The notes beneath the pieces are model-generated. The model made no database searches, was not told the DNA's origin, and was given only the letters and a program-made list of their open reading frames with translations. Below, piece by piece: positions 8,305 through 16,593 of a DNA stretch of 64,000 nucleotides (within the stretch, counting starts at the first letter, position 1; each line of letters begins with the position of its first letter). This DNA comes from Nonomuraea sp. NEAU-A123 (GTDB lineage Bacteria; Actinomycetota; Actinomycetes; Streptosporangiales; Streptosporangiaceae), in NCBI RefSeq assembly GCF_018603905.1, contig NZ_JAHFZZ010000009.1, positions 186,001-250,000 of the forward strand, in the 5' to 3' direction. Both the position numbers and the translations under genes were made by a program.

Positions 8305-8535
8305 CGGCTCCGGCGCTCGCACAGCTCGTTCGACCTCGGCCGTCTCCCGCACCCGCTGCTTGCGGAACACCGTCAGCAGGCACGCCGGCAAAACGACAAA
8401 GAAGACCGCCGTTTCCTGATCTTGTGAGTCGAACCACTTGTCGAACCTCAGGTTCCAGCCCCATTCAGAACACGGACGTTATAGCGCAGGCAAGTGCGGC
8501 GTCCTTGAAATGAGCAATCAGCCCAGGTCACCGGC

Positions 8536-8925
8536 CTAGGCTTCGGTCCGCTTCTCCAGTCGGCTGCCACGCGGCAGGGTGACGACCATGATGTTGCTGG
8601 GGATGTCCAGCTCGATGCGGTGCCACCGCCCGCGCGGGACGATGGCGGCGGTTCCGGCCACCAGCCTGATCTCTTCCTCCTCTTGCCCCGCCCGCTCCGG
8701 ACGGAGGTAGAGGCGGATCTTCCCGATAAGGCAGGACACGACCTCCTCGGCCTCGGGATGGACCTCCCAGTGATCGGCATGGACGTCGGCGTCGGTCTTC
8801 GCATGGAAGGCCGTCAGCCGCCAGCCGTCCTGGTCGGAGTCCATTGTTCGTTTCCCGGCGTGAATCTTGCCGCCTTGGTGAAGGCGGATGGAGGACGCCA
8901 AGAGCTCGATCGAGGTAACAGTCAT
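8536..8925 (-). CDS. Cupin-domain protein
   Basis: A 129-aa single-domain cupin. Motif 1 appears as HADHWEVHPEAEEVVSCLIG and motif 2 as PRGRWHRIEL, giving the His/Glu cluster that usually binds a metal. Many such proteins are small dioxygenases, isomerases or sugar-binding sensors; no substrate can be inferred. It lies 39 bp downstream of the MFS exporter gene on the same strand, so the two probably share a transcript. Confidence 0.8.
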   Translation of the reverse strand: MTVTSIELLASSIRLHQGGKIHAGKRTMDSDQDGWRLTAFHAKTDADVHADHWEVHPEAEEVVSCLIGKIRLYLRPERAGQEEEEIRLVAGTAAIVPRGRWHRIELDIPSNIMVVTLPRGSRLEKRTEA

Positions 8926-8964
8926 GCCGAAACGACCTTCCTGTGGTGATCTTTCAACTGCTGG

Positions 8965-10419
8965 TCAATCCCGGGCGGGGAGCAGCTCGCGGTCATCGGC
9001 CCGCTCAACCCGCGACGGTGGGCTGGTACGGCGCAGGACGGTGAGGGCGATGAGGGCGGCGGCGGCCAGGAGCGCGGCGCCGAGGGTCAGGCCGAACGCG
9101 TATCCGTCGGTGAGGGTCTCGGGTGTGGCGATCAGGCCGGTGCGGTGGTGGGCCGCGGTGCCGAGGGCGGCGAGGCCGAGTGAGGCGCCGATCTGGCGTG
9201 AGCTGTTGAGCAGGCCGGAGGCGGTTCCGGCCTCGTGGGGCGCGACGCCGCCGGTGGCGATGGAGACCACCGGTCCGAGGCAGAGCCCGAAGCCGACGCT
9301 GGCGATGATCGAGGGCCCCAGGACGTCGGTGATGAAGGCGCCGTCGGGGCTGATCAGGCCGAACCACGCGAACCCGGTCGCGGTCAGGAGCCCGCCGATG
9401 ACCAGAAGGGTCCGGGGAGCGAGCCGGTAGCCGAGTTTGACGGCGAGCACGGCACCGGCGACCACGCCGAACGCGAACGGCAGGAACATGATCCCGGTCA
9501 GCGCCGGCCCCGTCCCCAGGACTCGCTGGAGGTAGAGGGACATGAAGTAGAAGGACGCGGCCATGGCCGCACCGACCAGGAGGTTGTAGGCGTTCGCACC
9601 GGCGACCGAGCGGTTGACGAACAGGCCGAGCCGGACGAGCGGTTCGCGAGTGGTGGTCCGCTCGACGTAGATGAACGCGGCCAGCAGTACGGCGGCGACC
9701 GCCAGGGTCGTCAGGGTGACCGGCGAGGTCCACGCGTACTGATCGGTGCGGACGACGCCGAACACCAGCAGGGTCATGCCAGCCGTAGCCAGGACGGCGC
9801 CGAGCACGTCCGGACGGCCGCCGCGAGCGGTCCGCGGACCGGCGGCGATGCCGCGCCAGGCCAGGGCCAGCGCGCAGGCGACTATCGGCACGTTCACGAA
9901 CATCACCCAGCGCCAGCTGACGTACTCAGTGAGCAGGCCGCCCATCAGGACGCCGAGGGCGCCTCCTGCGGCGTTCATCGCGCTCCATACTCCGAAGGCC
10001 CGGACACGGGCCTTGCCCGTGGGGAACGTCTCGGTCAGCAGCGCCAGCGCGGCCGGAGCCAGCGCGGCGGCCCCGATGCCCTGCGCGGCTCGGGCGGCGA
10101 CAAGATGGCCGGGTACCTGGGCGAGGCCGCCGACGAGAGAGGCGAGGCCGAACAGGCCGAGCCCGAGCAGCAGGACGCGCTTGCGGCCGTACCGGTCGGC
10201 GGCCTTGCCGCCCAGCAGGAGCAACCCGCCGAAGGAGAGAGCGTAGGCGTGGATCAACCAGGTCAGGCCCACCGCGCTGAAGCCGAGGCCGGCCGCGATC
10301 TGTGGGAGTCCTACGTTCACGACCGACAGGTCCAGCGACACCGTGAGCTGCACGACGGCCACCACGGCGAGGATGAGTCCCGGCCGAGGACCCGGCTCGA
10401 ATCGTCTACTTTTCAACAC
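8965..10419 (-). CDS. MFS drug-efflux transporter (EmrB/QacA, DHA2-like)
   Basis: A 484-aa protein with about 14 membrane segments. It shows motif A (GGKAADRYGRKRVLLLG, residues ~70-86), LDLSVVNVGLP in helix 1 and the proline-rich antiporter motif C region (AAGGALGVLMGGLL...WRWVMFVNVP). These mark proton-driven multidrug exporters of the 14-TMS family. The substrate is unknown. It is the first gene of a likely two-gene transcript with the cupin. No dedicated regulator is adjacent. Confidence 0.9.
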   Translation of the reverse strand: MLKSRRFEPGPRPGLILAVVAVVQLTVSLDLSVVNVGLPQIAAGLGFSAVGLTWLIHAYALSFGGLLLLGGKAADRYGRKRVLLLGLGLFGLASLVGGLAQVPGHLVAARAAQGIGAAALAPAALALLTETFPTGKARVRAFGVWSAMNAAGGALGVLMGGLLTEYVSWRWVMFVNVPIVACALALAWRGIAAGPRTARGGRPDVLGAVLATAGMTLLVFGVVRTDQYAWTSPVTLTTLAVAAVLLAAFIYVERTTTREPLVRLGLFVNRSVAGANAYNLLVGAAMAASFYFMSLYLQRVLGTGPALTGIMFLPFAFGVVAGAVLAVKLGYRLAPRTLLVIGGLLTATGFAWFGLISPDGAFITDVLGPSIIASVGFGLCLGPVVSIATGGVAPHEAGTASGLLNSSRQIGASLGLAALGTAAHHRTGLIATPETLTDGYAFGLTLGAALLAAAALIALTVLRRTSPPSRVERADDRELLPARD

Positions 10420-10750
10420 AAATCAGTCCTCAAATCGGCGTTTCCGTTGCCGCACTGCGCTTGCTGGTAGCGGGTCGACAGCGCGTCGTCGATGGCAGCC
10501 CCGTGGATGTACTTGACGGGGTTCTTATGACGGCAATCGTCGTCCAACGGCTGTTCAGGGGCGTCGTACAAGCGGAGTGATCTGCCACTACCGCGTCGGG
10601 ATCAGCGACCGGCCGGACTACGACGCCGGGAGTAGTCCCGCCGCACGGCATCGCAGGGATGAGCGGGTTCGCCTGGCTCTTCAGGTGAAGCCAGCGGCCG
10701 ACTGGCCACCATCGGCGACGAGCCCCTTGAGCGTGCGACACAAACGACCT

Positions 10751-10912
10751 TCTTGTACGGCACAGCCACCGCCACCCGCCGCACAGGGCTCAGGACCTCC
10801 AGGAATACGGCCGCTGACCCCGCACAGGGCCAGGCGTCGTTACGCGCGCACGGGCACCGTCTGGGTGGTCCATTCGTCAGTTGATTGGACGGCAGCCGTG
10901 ATCATCGTCGCG
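10751..10912. repeat. Dispersed ~165 bp repeat, copy 2
   Basis: Direct-orientation copy of 3811-3977, from TCTTGTACGGCACAGCCACC to GGACGGCAGCCGTGATCAT. The reverse-strand peptide ending RRVAVAVPYKK is conserved with copy 1. The stretch 10420-10750 before it holds no gene I can support. Together the two copies delimit an accessory segment. Confidence 0.75.
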
Positions 10913-10940
10913 ACTCATGGGCGACGTGCCGTCAAAGGCC

Positions 10941-11981
10941 CTAGCCGGGGAGTGTGGCGGCTTCAGCGCTGGCCGCCGTCGCCTCGTCGGCGCGGTCGAG
11001 CTGCCGCAGGCAGGCACTCAGGGCGAGCAGGGCGTCGTGCAGGTCCCGCTCGGCTCGACGGACCTGCTTCCGCGAGGACGTCAGCTCCTCGCGTCGCCGC
11101 TTGAGCAGGTACGCCTCGGAGTAGAGGTGATCGTCGTCCCAGTCGTCTTCCGCCACCAGCTCCCGGTGCCGCCTCTGATGAGCGCGCGCCCTGTCGCGGT
11201 AGAGCTGTACCGCTATCTCGCCGGCGGTCAGCGCCGCTTCCGGCGTCCCCAGCGCGAGCAGGCGGACGCCGAGGTTGTGCCAGGCCCTTGCCTGCTCAGT
11301 GGCCCGCTTGCGGCGCCGCACCTTTCGCATCGCCTCGACGATGCACGTGCGCGCCTGTTCGGTCTGCCCGCTCCGGACGAGCCGTTCGCTGCACTGGTCG
11401 AGCGTCAGGAGGAACTGCACCGTCGAGTCGGCCTGTTGCCACCAAGCCGCCATGACCTCGGCGCTCACCTCGGCGGCTTCGGCGACGCGGCCGACTTTGT
11501 CCAGGCGATCCGCATAGGCCGTCAGCGCGTGGATGAGCTCGAATCCGGCCGATGTGCCCCTAGCGTGCTGTAGTCGTCCGCGGGTCTCGGTCACCGCCTC
11601 GGCCGCGGACTCCACCGCCTCCTGGTCGCGGCCGAGGCTGGCGAGGAGCAGCGTCCGCCAGTAGCGCGCATCCGGGGCCTCCGCCCGCGCAGCTCGGTTG
11701 GTCTCCGACAGCCGCAGGAGCTCCTCGACAACCTCGAGTGCTTCCTCATACCGCTCGCACTCCATGAGGCTGCGGCGGAACGCGGCCAAAGCGCGGACGA
11801 TCTGGTCACCGAACAAGCCCGGTTGGTCGGCGGACAATGTCCGATAGACCGCCAGTTCTTCCCGGCGAGCCAGGCAGGCGAGATCGTCCCATCCCAGCTC
11901 GGTCAGCCACGTGGCAAGTTGGTCCAGCGACTTGGGTAAGGCGGCCGGCGAGGGCCACGTATCCGGGGATCGCCCACGCAT
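10941..11981 (-). CDS. TPR-repeat protein (346 aa)
   Basis: The sequence is almost entirely helical and rich in Ala, Leu, Glu and Arg. It has tetratricopeptide-like pairs such as RYEEALEVVEELLRL, DARYWRTLLLASLGRDQEAV and ARAWHNLGVRLLALGTPEAA. No signal peptide, membrane segment or catalytic domain is visible. It is probably a cytoplasmic protein-interaction scaffold. The N-terminus (MRGRSPDTWPSPAALPKSLD) is atypical, and the start lies inside another small ORF (11903-12139). A frameshift may therefore have separated the true N-terminus. Confidence 0.65.
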   Translation of the reverse strand: MRGRSPDTWPSPAALPKSLDQLATWLTELGWDDLACLARREELAVYRTLSADQPGLFGDQIVRALAAFRRSLMECERYEEALEVVEELLRLSETNRAARAEAPDARYWRTLLLASLGRDQEAVESAAEAVTETRGRLQHARGTSAGFELIHALTAYADRLDKVGRVAEAAEVSAEVMAAWWQQADSTVQFLLTLDQCSERLVRSGQTEQARTCIVEAMRKVRRRKRATEQARAWHNLGVRLLALGTPEAALTAGEIAVQLYRDRARAHQRRHRELVAEDDWDDDHLYSEAYLLKRRREELTSSRKQVRRAERDLHDALLALSACLRQLDRADEATAASAEAATLPG

Positions 11982-12139
11982 CGCCTGACCAGCTCAAGCT
12001 CGTCCGCCGCCCACCGCACGGTCTTGTCCGGCCGGACGACACCCCCGTAACGGGCTGGATCCACGGGACGTACGAGCATCGCAGGCTGAACCACTTCGGC
12101 GTCCGGCTCGTTCATTACCCGTAGATACCACCTGCGCAT
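11903..12139 (-). CDS. Small ORF overlapping the start of the TPR gene (78 aa)
   Basis: The frame encodes MNEPDAEVVQPAMLVRPVDP, then ..VRWAADELELVRRCVGDPR. Its first ~55 codons are rich in G/C at the third position, as real genes here are, while the last 20 are not. It overlaps the TPR start by 79 bp. It may be a coupled small protein, or the original N-terminus of the TPR protein displaced by a frameshift near 11960-11980. No family recognised. Confidence 0.3.
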   Translation of the reverse strand: MRRWYLRVMNEPDAEVVQPAMLVRPVDPARYGGVVRPDKTVRWAADELELVRRCVGDPRIRGPRRPPYPSRWTNLPRG

Positions 12140-12725
12140 GGGTCGGCGGCGTGGCAGGAATGGTCGTCACGGTGGGTGTGGCAGCAAGGAGCGGCCGAGC
12201 CCGTGATCGGCGGGCTCCATGCTCATCCCGCCAGGCGGCTCTCCCGGCAGGTCCCCTTTGCGCGCACCAGCAGCGCACTGATGCGCGCGAGTCGACGCGG
12301 CCGATGGACATGGCAACCATCGGCGAAGAGCCGACTGTGGACTGCTCGTGCGGGGCGTCCAGGTCGTAGATCCGGCGGGCGGTCGACGCCGATCCCGGGG
12401 AACGGGCGCGGCTCAGGCGGGCGGGGCGCCACCTGGTAGCGACCCGTCACGACTATGAGCGAAATGTGCGCGACTTCATGCCTGGTACGCCTCCACGTGC
12501 CAGTGATGGCGCATAACCTCTCCGCCTCCTGCGGTCGCGTCGTTCTGGCGCCGGAGATGGGAGGTCGGTTCGCCGCAGGGACGCTGACCAGGGGTCCAAG
12601 TTCAGCCGCGCGTCCGGCACCTTCAGAGGTCTTCGGCGCTGCCCCAGGTCGTACTCGCAGTTGCGCCATGCCACGGAAGGCGGTGGCCAGGTCCTTCAGC
12701 GCCGCGTCCAGCCGAGTCACTACGG
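12140..12725. other. Stretch without a supportable gene
   Basis: Open frames exist on both strands but none has a convincing start, family motif or consistent third-position bias. The region between the TPR gene's promoter side and the beta-lactamase terminator may hold decayed sequence. Confidence 0.5.
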
Positions 12726-12753
12726 AGTCCGGGAGCCCGTGCGCTCCCGGACT
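12726..12753 (-). terminator. Perfect 11-bp hairpin after the beta-lactamase gene
   Basis: AGTCCGGGAGC (12726-12736) and GCTCCCGGACT (12743-12753) pair perfectly around a 6-nt loop. The hairpin lies 5 bp past the stop codon of the minus-strand beta-lactamase gene. It has the position and GC content of an actinomycete intrinsic terminator. Confidence 0.75.
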
Positions 12754-12758
12754 GGACG

Positions 12759-13709
12759 TCAGAGCTTGCCGAGCCCGCGGGCCAGGATGGTGGCGGTCTT
12801 CGCGATGGTCTTGTTGTCGGTGGCGAGGCCCGGAGTGCGGTGGGTGTAGATCGCCAGGAAGATGGGAGCGGCGCCCTTCTCGGGCCGGATGACGGCGATG
12901 TCGTTCCCGCCGCCGAATCCGTCGGAGTTGGTGCCGGTCTTGTCGCCGATCGTCCAGGTCTTGGGCAGGCCCGCCCGGATGCGCTCGTCGCCGGTCTTGT
13001 TCGCGAGCAGCCAGGCGTTGAGCTGCTCCCGGTCCTTGGCGTGCAGCGCCGTCCCTGTCGTGAGCACGCGCAGGTCGCGGCCGATGGCCGCGGGCGTGGT
13101 GGTGTCGCGCTTCTCCTTGGGGGTCCAGTCGTTGAGTTCGGGGTGCCAACGGTCCATACGGGAGGTCGGGTCCTTCAGCGTACGGAAGTACTTCGTCAGG
13201 CCGGAGGGCCCGCCGATCTGCTTGAGCAGCAGGTTGGACGCGGTGCCGTCGCTCTGGGTCATGGCCGCCTCGCACAACTGGGCGACGGTCAGGCCATCCT
13301 TGATGTGCTTCTCGGTGACCGGCGAGTTGGGCTTCATATCGGCGGCCGTCCACTTGATGTGCTTGCCCATCAGGCCGGGCTCGGAGGTGCGTGCCTTGTG
13401 CAGCACGGCCGCGCAGAGGGGCGCCTTGAAGGTGGACAAGAACGGGAAGCGCTCGCCCGCCCGATACGTCACCGTCCTGCCGGTGGCGGTGTCGATGGCG
13501 TACGCACCGATGCGGCCCTTGAAGGACACCTCCAGCTCGCGCAGATCCTTCCTGGCCTGAGCCGCACCCGAACCCGCGACCGCCGGAGACGTCGCCGCCG
13601 TTGCGACCGAGGCCGGGCCCGCACCGAGGGCGCCACCGGACAGGAGGGAGACCGCCAAGGCGGCCGCGGGTAGCACCGAGGCGACGTGGCGGCCGCGGGG
13701 GTATCGCAT
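12759..13709 (-). CDS. Class A beta-lactamase homologue with substituted general base
   Basis: A 316-aa secreted protein with an N-terminal signal region. Active-site motifs: STFK (Ser92/Lys95, Ambler 70/73), SDG (residues 153-155, Ambler 130-132; Asn132 is replaced by Gly, as known for M. tuberculosis BlaC), and KTG (257-259, Ambler 234-236). The omega loop reads DRWHPELNDW, so the position of the deacylating Glu166 is His189 (codon CAC). Established class A chemistry needs Glu166 for hydrolysis. The protein may therefore acylate but deacylate poorly, or use another base. It is monocistronic, with its own hairpin terminator and a palindromic site upstream. Confidence 0.92.
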   Translation of the reverse strand: MRYPRGRHVASVLPAAALAVSLLSGGALGAGPASVATAATSPAVAGSGAAQARKDLRELEVSFKGRIGAYAIDTATGRTVTYRAGERFPFLSTFKAPLCAAVLHKARTSEPGLMGKHIKWTAADMKPNSPVTEKHIKDGLTVAQLCEAAMTQSDGTASNLLLKQIGGPSGLTKYFRTLKDPTSRMDRWHPELNDWTPKEKRDTTTPAAIGRDLRVLTTGTALHAKDREQLNAWLLANKTGDERIRAGLPKTWTIGDKTGTNSDGFGGGNDIAVIRPEKGAAPIFLAIYTHRTPGLATDNKTIAKTATILARGLGKL

Positions 13710-13778
13710 GTCAAATCCTTGCTTGTCATCTGTCGGAGCTCAGGAGCCAAGCAGATGTGATCACGCGCTGTCTAATAG

Positions 13779-13803
13779 CGATATCGGGAATCGATCGATA
13801 TCG
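13779..13803. promoter_or_regulatory. Paired CGATATCG palindromes in a divergent promoter region
   Basis: The 8-bp palindrome CGATATCG occurs at 13779-13786 and again at 13796-13803, 17 bp apart. A palindromic ATCGATCGAT overlaps the second copy. They lie 70-95 bp upstream of the beta-lactamase start and about 80 bp before the divergent esterase. Spacing and symmetry suggest an operator for a dimeric regulator; which one is unknown. Confidence 0.4.
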
Positions 13804-13882
13804 GTTTCCATATGAGTGCTGGTCAGAGTAGTACCAAGGGGGCAGGTCTTCCAGCAGGTCCAGGGGCCCTTCCCCAGCTGCT

Positions 13883-15349
13883 ATGAAGGTGGGCGTGACT
13901 ATTGTTGCGACGCAAGCCGGTACGGTCCGTGGCGTCGATCTCGGTGATGTGCTCGTCTGGCAGGGGATCCCCTATGCCGCTCCCCCGGTGGGCGGGCTCC
14001 GGTTGCGGCCGCCGCAGCCTCCGGTGCCCTGGCAGGGCGTGCGGGATGCCACCGAGCCGGGGAACGCGGCCATGCAGTCCGTCCTGCCGGGCATGCCGGT
14101 GCCGGTCATGGATGAGGACTGCCTGTACGCGAACGTGGCGGCGCCTCCTTCCGACGGGCGGTTGCGGCCGGTGCTGGTTTGGGTGCATGGGGGTGGTTAT
14201 CTCACCGGCAGTGGTGTTGACATGTACGGCTACGGCGGGGATTTCGTGCGTAGCCACGGTCTTGTCGTGGTGAGCTTCAACTACCGGCTGGGCAGCCTGG
14301 GGTTCCTCGACATCGGCGACTCCTCCGGGGTGTCTGGGCTGCTCGATCAGGTTCAGGCGTTGCGGTGGGTGCGGGAGAACATCGCCGCGTTCGGCGGGGA
14401 TCCCGAGCGGGTGACCTTGTACGGGTTGTCGGCCGGAGCCAAGAGTGTGGCTAATCTGCTGGCCACCCCGCTCACCCGTGGGCTGATCCACCGGGCCGCG
14501 TCCAGCAGCGGCGGCGGTGACCATGTAGCCACTGAGGCGCAGGCCAAGGCCGTGGCCGGGCGGTTCCTGCGGGAGCTCGGCGTGGGTGCCGACCGGGTGC
14601 GCGAGGTGCCCGCCGCCGAGATGGTCGCGGCGCAGGACGCCATCGCCACCGGGGTGCGGGCGCTCTGGGTCTGGCGGCCGGTCATCGACGGGACCGTGCT
14701 GGCCGGGCGGCCCATCGACGCCATCGCCGCGGGTGCCGCCGCCGGCATCCCGCTGCTCGCGCAGACCTGCGGGAACGAGGGCGGCACCTTTCAGATGATG
14801 GACGGCAGTACGGCGGCGCAGGCGCCGCGGGTGCTGGCCGAGCTGTTCGGGGTGGGCGAGGCGGACACGATGCTGGCCGCGTACCGCGAGAGCCGGCCGG
14901 AGCTCGACGACACCGCGCTCGGCCTGGCCGTCCTCGGGGACGAGAGGTACGGCATCCCCACCACCCGGCTGGCCGAGGCGCAGGCGCGGCACGCTCCGGT
15001 GTGGCGGTCTCGCTACGACGGGCCCTTCGCCGGGGTGCCCGCCACGACGCACCTGGGCAGGCTGCTGCGCGGCGGGCACGGTGCGGATGGGCCGATGATC
15101 TGGCGGTCGGTCCCGCTCACCGAGGCCGCCGACCGGGCGCTGTCGGCGGAGCTGCACGACACCTGGGGGCGCTTCGCCAGCGGTGACACGCCCGGCTGGG
15201 CGCCCTACGACGCCGCGCACCGCCAGACCATGATCTTCGACTCCGGTCGGAGCCGGGTCGAGCCCGATCCACGCCCGATCGAGCGCCGCGCCTGGGACGG
15301 CCGCACCTGGCCCTCAGGCACCTGGTGGCGCCTCGACGGCCGTACCTGA
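13883..15349 (+). CDS. Type B carboxylesterase/lipase
   Basis: An approximately 488-aa alpha/beta hydrolase. Family signatures: VWQGIPYAAPPVGGLRLRPP, DEDCLYANV, the oxyanion motif VWVHGGGYLTGS, the nucleophile elbow YGLSAGAKSV (the usual Glu of GESAG is Leu), a GNEGG acidic-residue region, and HLGRLLRGGHGADGPMIW containing the catalytic His. It probably hydrolyses carboxylic esters in the cytoplasm, as no signal peptide is seen. The ATG at 13883 has a weak ribosome site; GTG at 13895, preceded by GAAGGTGG, is an alternative start. Divergent from the beta-lactamase gene. Confidence 0.9.
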   Translation: MKVGVTIVATQAGTVRGVDLGDVLVWQGIPYAAPPVGGLRLRPPQPPVPWQGVRDATEPGNAAMQSVLPGMPVPVMDEDCLYANVAAPPSDGRLRPVLVWVHGGGYLTGSGVDMYGYGGDFVRSHGLVVVSFNYRLGSLGFLDIGDSSGVSGLLDQVQALRWVRENIAAFGGDPERVTLYGLSAGAKSVANLLATPLTRGLIHRAASSSGGGDHVATEAQAKAVAGRFLRELGVGADRVREVPAAEMVAAQDAIATGVRALWVWRPVIDGTVLAGRPIDAIAAGAAAGIPLLAQTCGNEGGTFQMMDGSTAAQAPRVLAELFGVGEADTMLAAYRESRPELDDTALGLAVLGDERYGIPTTRLAEAQARHAPVWRSRYDGPFAGVPATTHLGRLLRGGHGADGPMIWRSVPLTEAADRALSAELHDTWGRFASGDTPGWAPYDAAHRQTMIFDSGRSRVEPDPRPIERRAWDGRTWPSGTWWRLDGRT

Positions 15350-15372
15350 ACGGCCTCGCTCCAGCGCGACCC

Positions 15373-15450
15373 GAGCTGAGCTGAGCTGAGCTGAGCTGAG
15401 CTGAGCTGAGCTGAGCTGAGCTGAGCTGAGCTGAGCTGAGCTGAGCTGAG
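15373..15450. repeat. GAGCT pentanucleotide microsatellite (~15.6 units)
   Basis: An uninterrupted run of the 5-bp unit GAGCT occupies 78 bp starting 24 bp after the esterase stop. Every unit contains the palindrome AGCT. It lies between the 3' ends of two convergent genes. Pure pentanucleotide tracts of this length are rare in actinomycete chromosomes and prone to slippage. A second microsatellite follows directly. Confidence 0.95.
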
Positions 15451-15480
15451 CCAGGCCAGGCCAGGCCAGGCCAGGCCAGG
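15451..15480. repeat. CCAGG pentanucleotide repeat (6 units)
   Basis: Six perfect CCAGG units abut the GAGCT tract. The shared 5-bp period suggests one tract changed sequence and then expanded separately. Confidence 0.95.
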
Positions 15481-15549
15481 CACAGCAGGGCCGGATCAGG
15501 CCCGACCACGCCACACCAAGGCCCCGGGCTGAGCGCAGGGCCGGTCGGG

Positions 15550-16527
15550 TCAGTGGTTGTGTGGTGCTGGGATCGCGTTCACCGCGTACGGCGTGTCGGG
15601 GGTCGGGGTCGTGGTGAAGCGGGCGTTGGGCAGGTAGAGCCGGTTGCCGAAGGACGCCACGGTTGTGGGGACGTCGAAGCGGGGGTCCGTCAGCCGGTTC
15701 ACGACCTGGCCGGAGGTTCCGTCGGCGTTGAGCCGGATGACGGTGACGGTGTTGAGCCGGTTCTGCACCGCGTACAGCGTCCGGCCGTCCAGTAGCAGGC
15801 CGTCGCCGTTGACCAGTGACTCGCCGCCCAGGTTCACCTCCGTGGTGACGCCGGTGGCGGGGTCTACCTTGAAGAGTTTGCCGACGTTGGACTGGACGAT
15901 GAGCAGGCCCTTGCGGTCGGGGGTCGGGGCGATGCCGTTGGCGTTGTTGCCGGTCGTGTACACGATGGCGCCGGTGAGCGGGACCGAGACGGCCTGGTCG
16001 GGCAGCGCGCCGTGGCGGCCGAGTGCCAGCTTGTACAGGACCGGGTTGGTGGAGTCGGTGAACCAGGCCGCGTCTCGCGTGACCGCGACGTCGTTGACGA
16101 ACGACGCCCCGGTGGCCAGCGTGTACGACTTGAGCACCGCTCCGGTGCGAGCGTCGATCACCCGGGCGGTCCCTGCGGTGCCACCGGACACGAACAGGCG
16201 GTTCCGCGAGTCGAGCTTGAGGCCGACCGAAGGGGTGCCGGGGCCCTTGCTGACGACGGCGCCCTGTCCGGTGCGCAGGTCGGCGCGGTAGATGTCGCCG
16301 TTCGCCAGGGAGCCGAGATAGGCCACGGGCCGGCTGCCGATCGCTATCCCCTCCGGCCGGAAGCCGTTGGGGAGCGCGATCGTATCCGGCAAAGTAGCGA
16401 CATGCGCGGGCGTACCGGACAAAGCCGACCCGGACAGAGCCGACCCAGACAGAGCGGGCGCGGCGGGTACGGCGACGAGGAGGGCGCAGAGTGCGGTCGT
16501 GAGGATCGCTGATCTCATGCGCCCCAC
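15550..16527 (-). CDS. Secreted beta-propeller-like protein (SMP-30/NHL type)
   Basis: A 325-aa protein with a signal peptide (AILTTALCALLVAVPAAPAL). Next to it is a short 15-bp tandem duplication encoding SGSALSGSALSG. The mature part has repeated blade-like strands: GIAIGSRPVAYLGSLANGDI, NGIAPTPDRKGLLIVQSNVG and NGDGLLLDGRTLYAVQNRL. These resemble SMP-30/gluconolactonase or NHL propellers. An extracellular sugar-lactonase or binding role is possible but not shown. The start may be ATG 16527 or MRSA at 16518. Confidence 0.75.
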   Translation of the reverse strand: MGRMRSAILTTALCALLVAVPAAPALSGSALSGSALSGTPAHVATLPDTIALPNGFRPEGIAIGSRPVAYLGSLANGDIYRADLRTGQGAVVSKGPGTPSVGLKLDSRNRLFVSGGTAGTARVIDARTGAVLKSYTLATGASFVNDVAVTRDAAWFTDSTNPVLYKLALGRHGALPDQAVSVPLTGAIVYTTGNNANGIAPTPDRKGLLIVQSNVGKLFKVDPATGVTTEVNLGGESLVNGDGLLLDGRTLYAVQNRLNTVTVIRLNADGTSGQVVNRLTDPRFDVPTTVASFGNRLYLPNARFTTTPTPDTPYAVNAIPAPHNH

Positions 16528-16593
16528 GATGCCCCCGCCCCCGAGCCGAGCAAAGGCCCAAAGGGCGGGTTCACAGCCACCTCTGAGAAACAG

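Noticed and set aside
8305..8535. Possible small gene between the lipoprotein and the cupin
   Set aside because: No start with a ribosome site and no consistent codon bias on either strand.
12223..12758. C-terminal extension frame antisense and downstream of the beta-lactamase
   Set aside because: The frame runs through the terminator hairpin and lacks coding-type third positions or motifs.
15373..15480. CRISPR array or protein-coding repeat (SSAQL repeats on the minus strand)
   Set aside because: The tract is a contiguous 5-bp microsatellite with no spacers, no cas genes, and lies between two gene ends.
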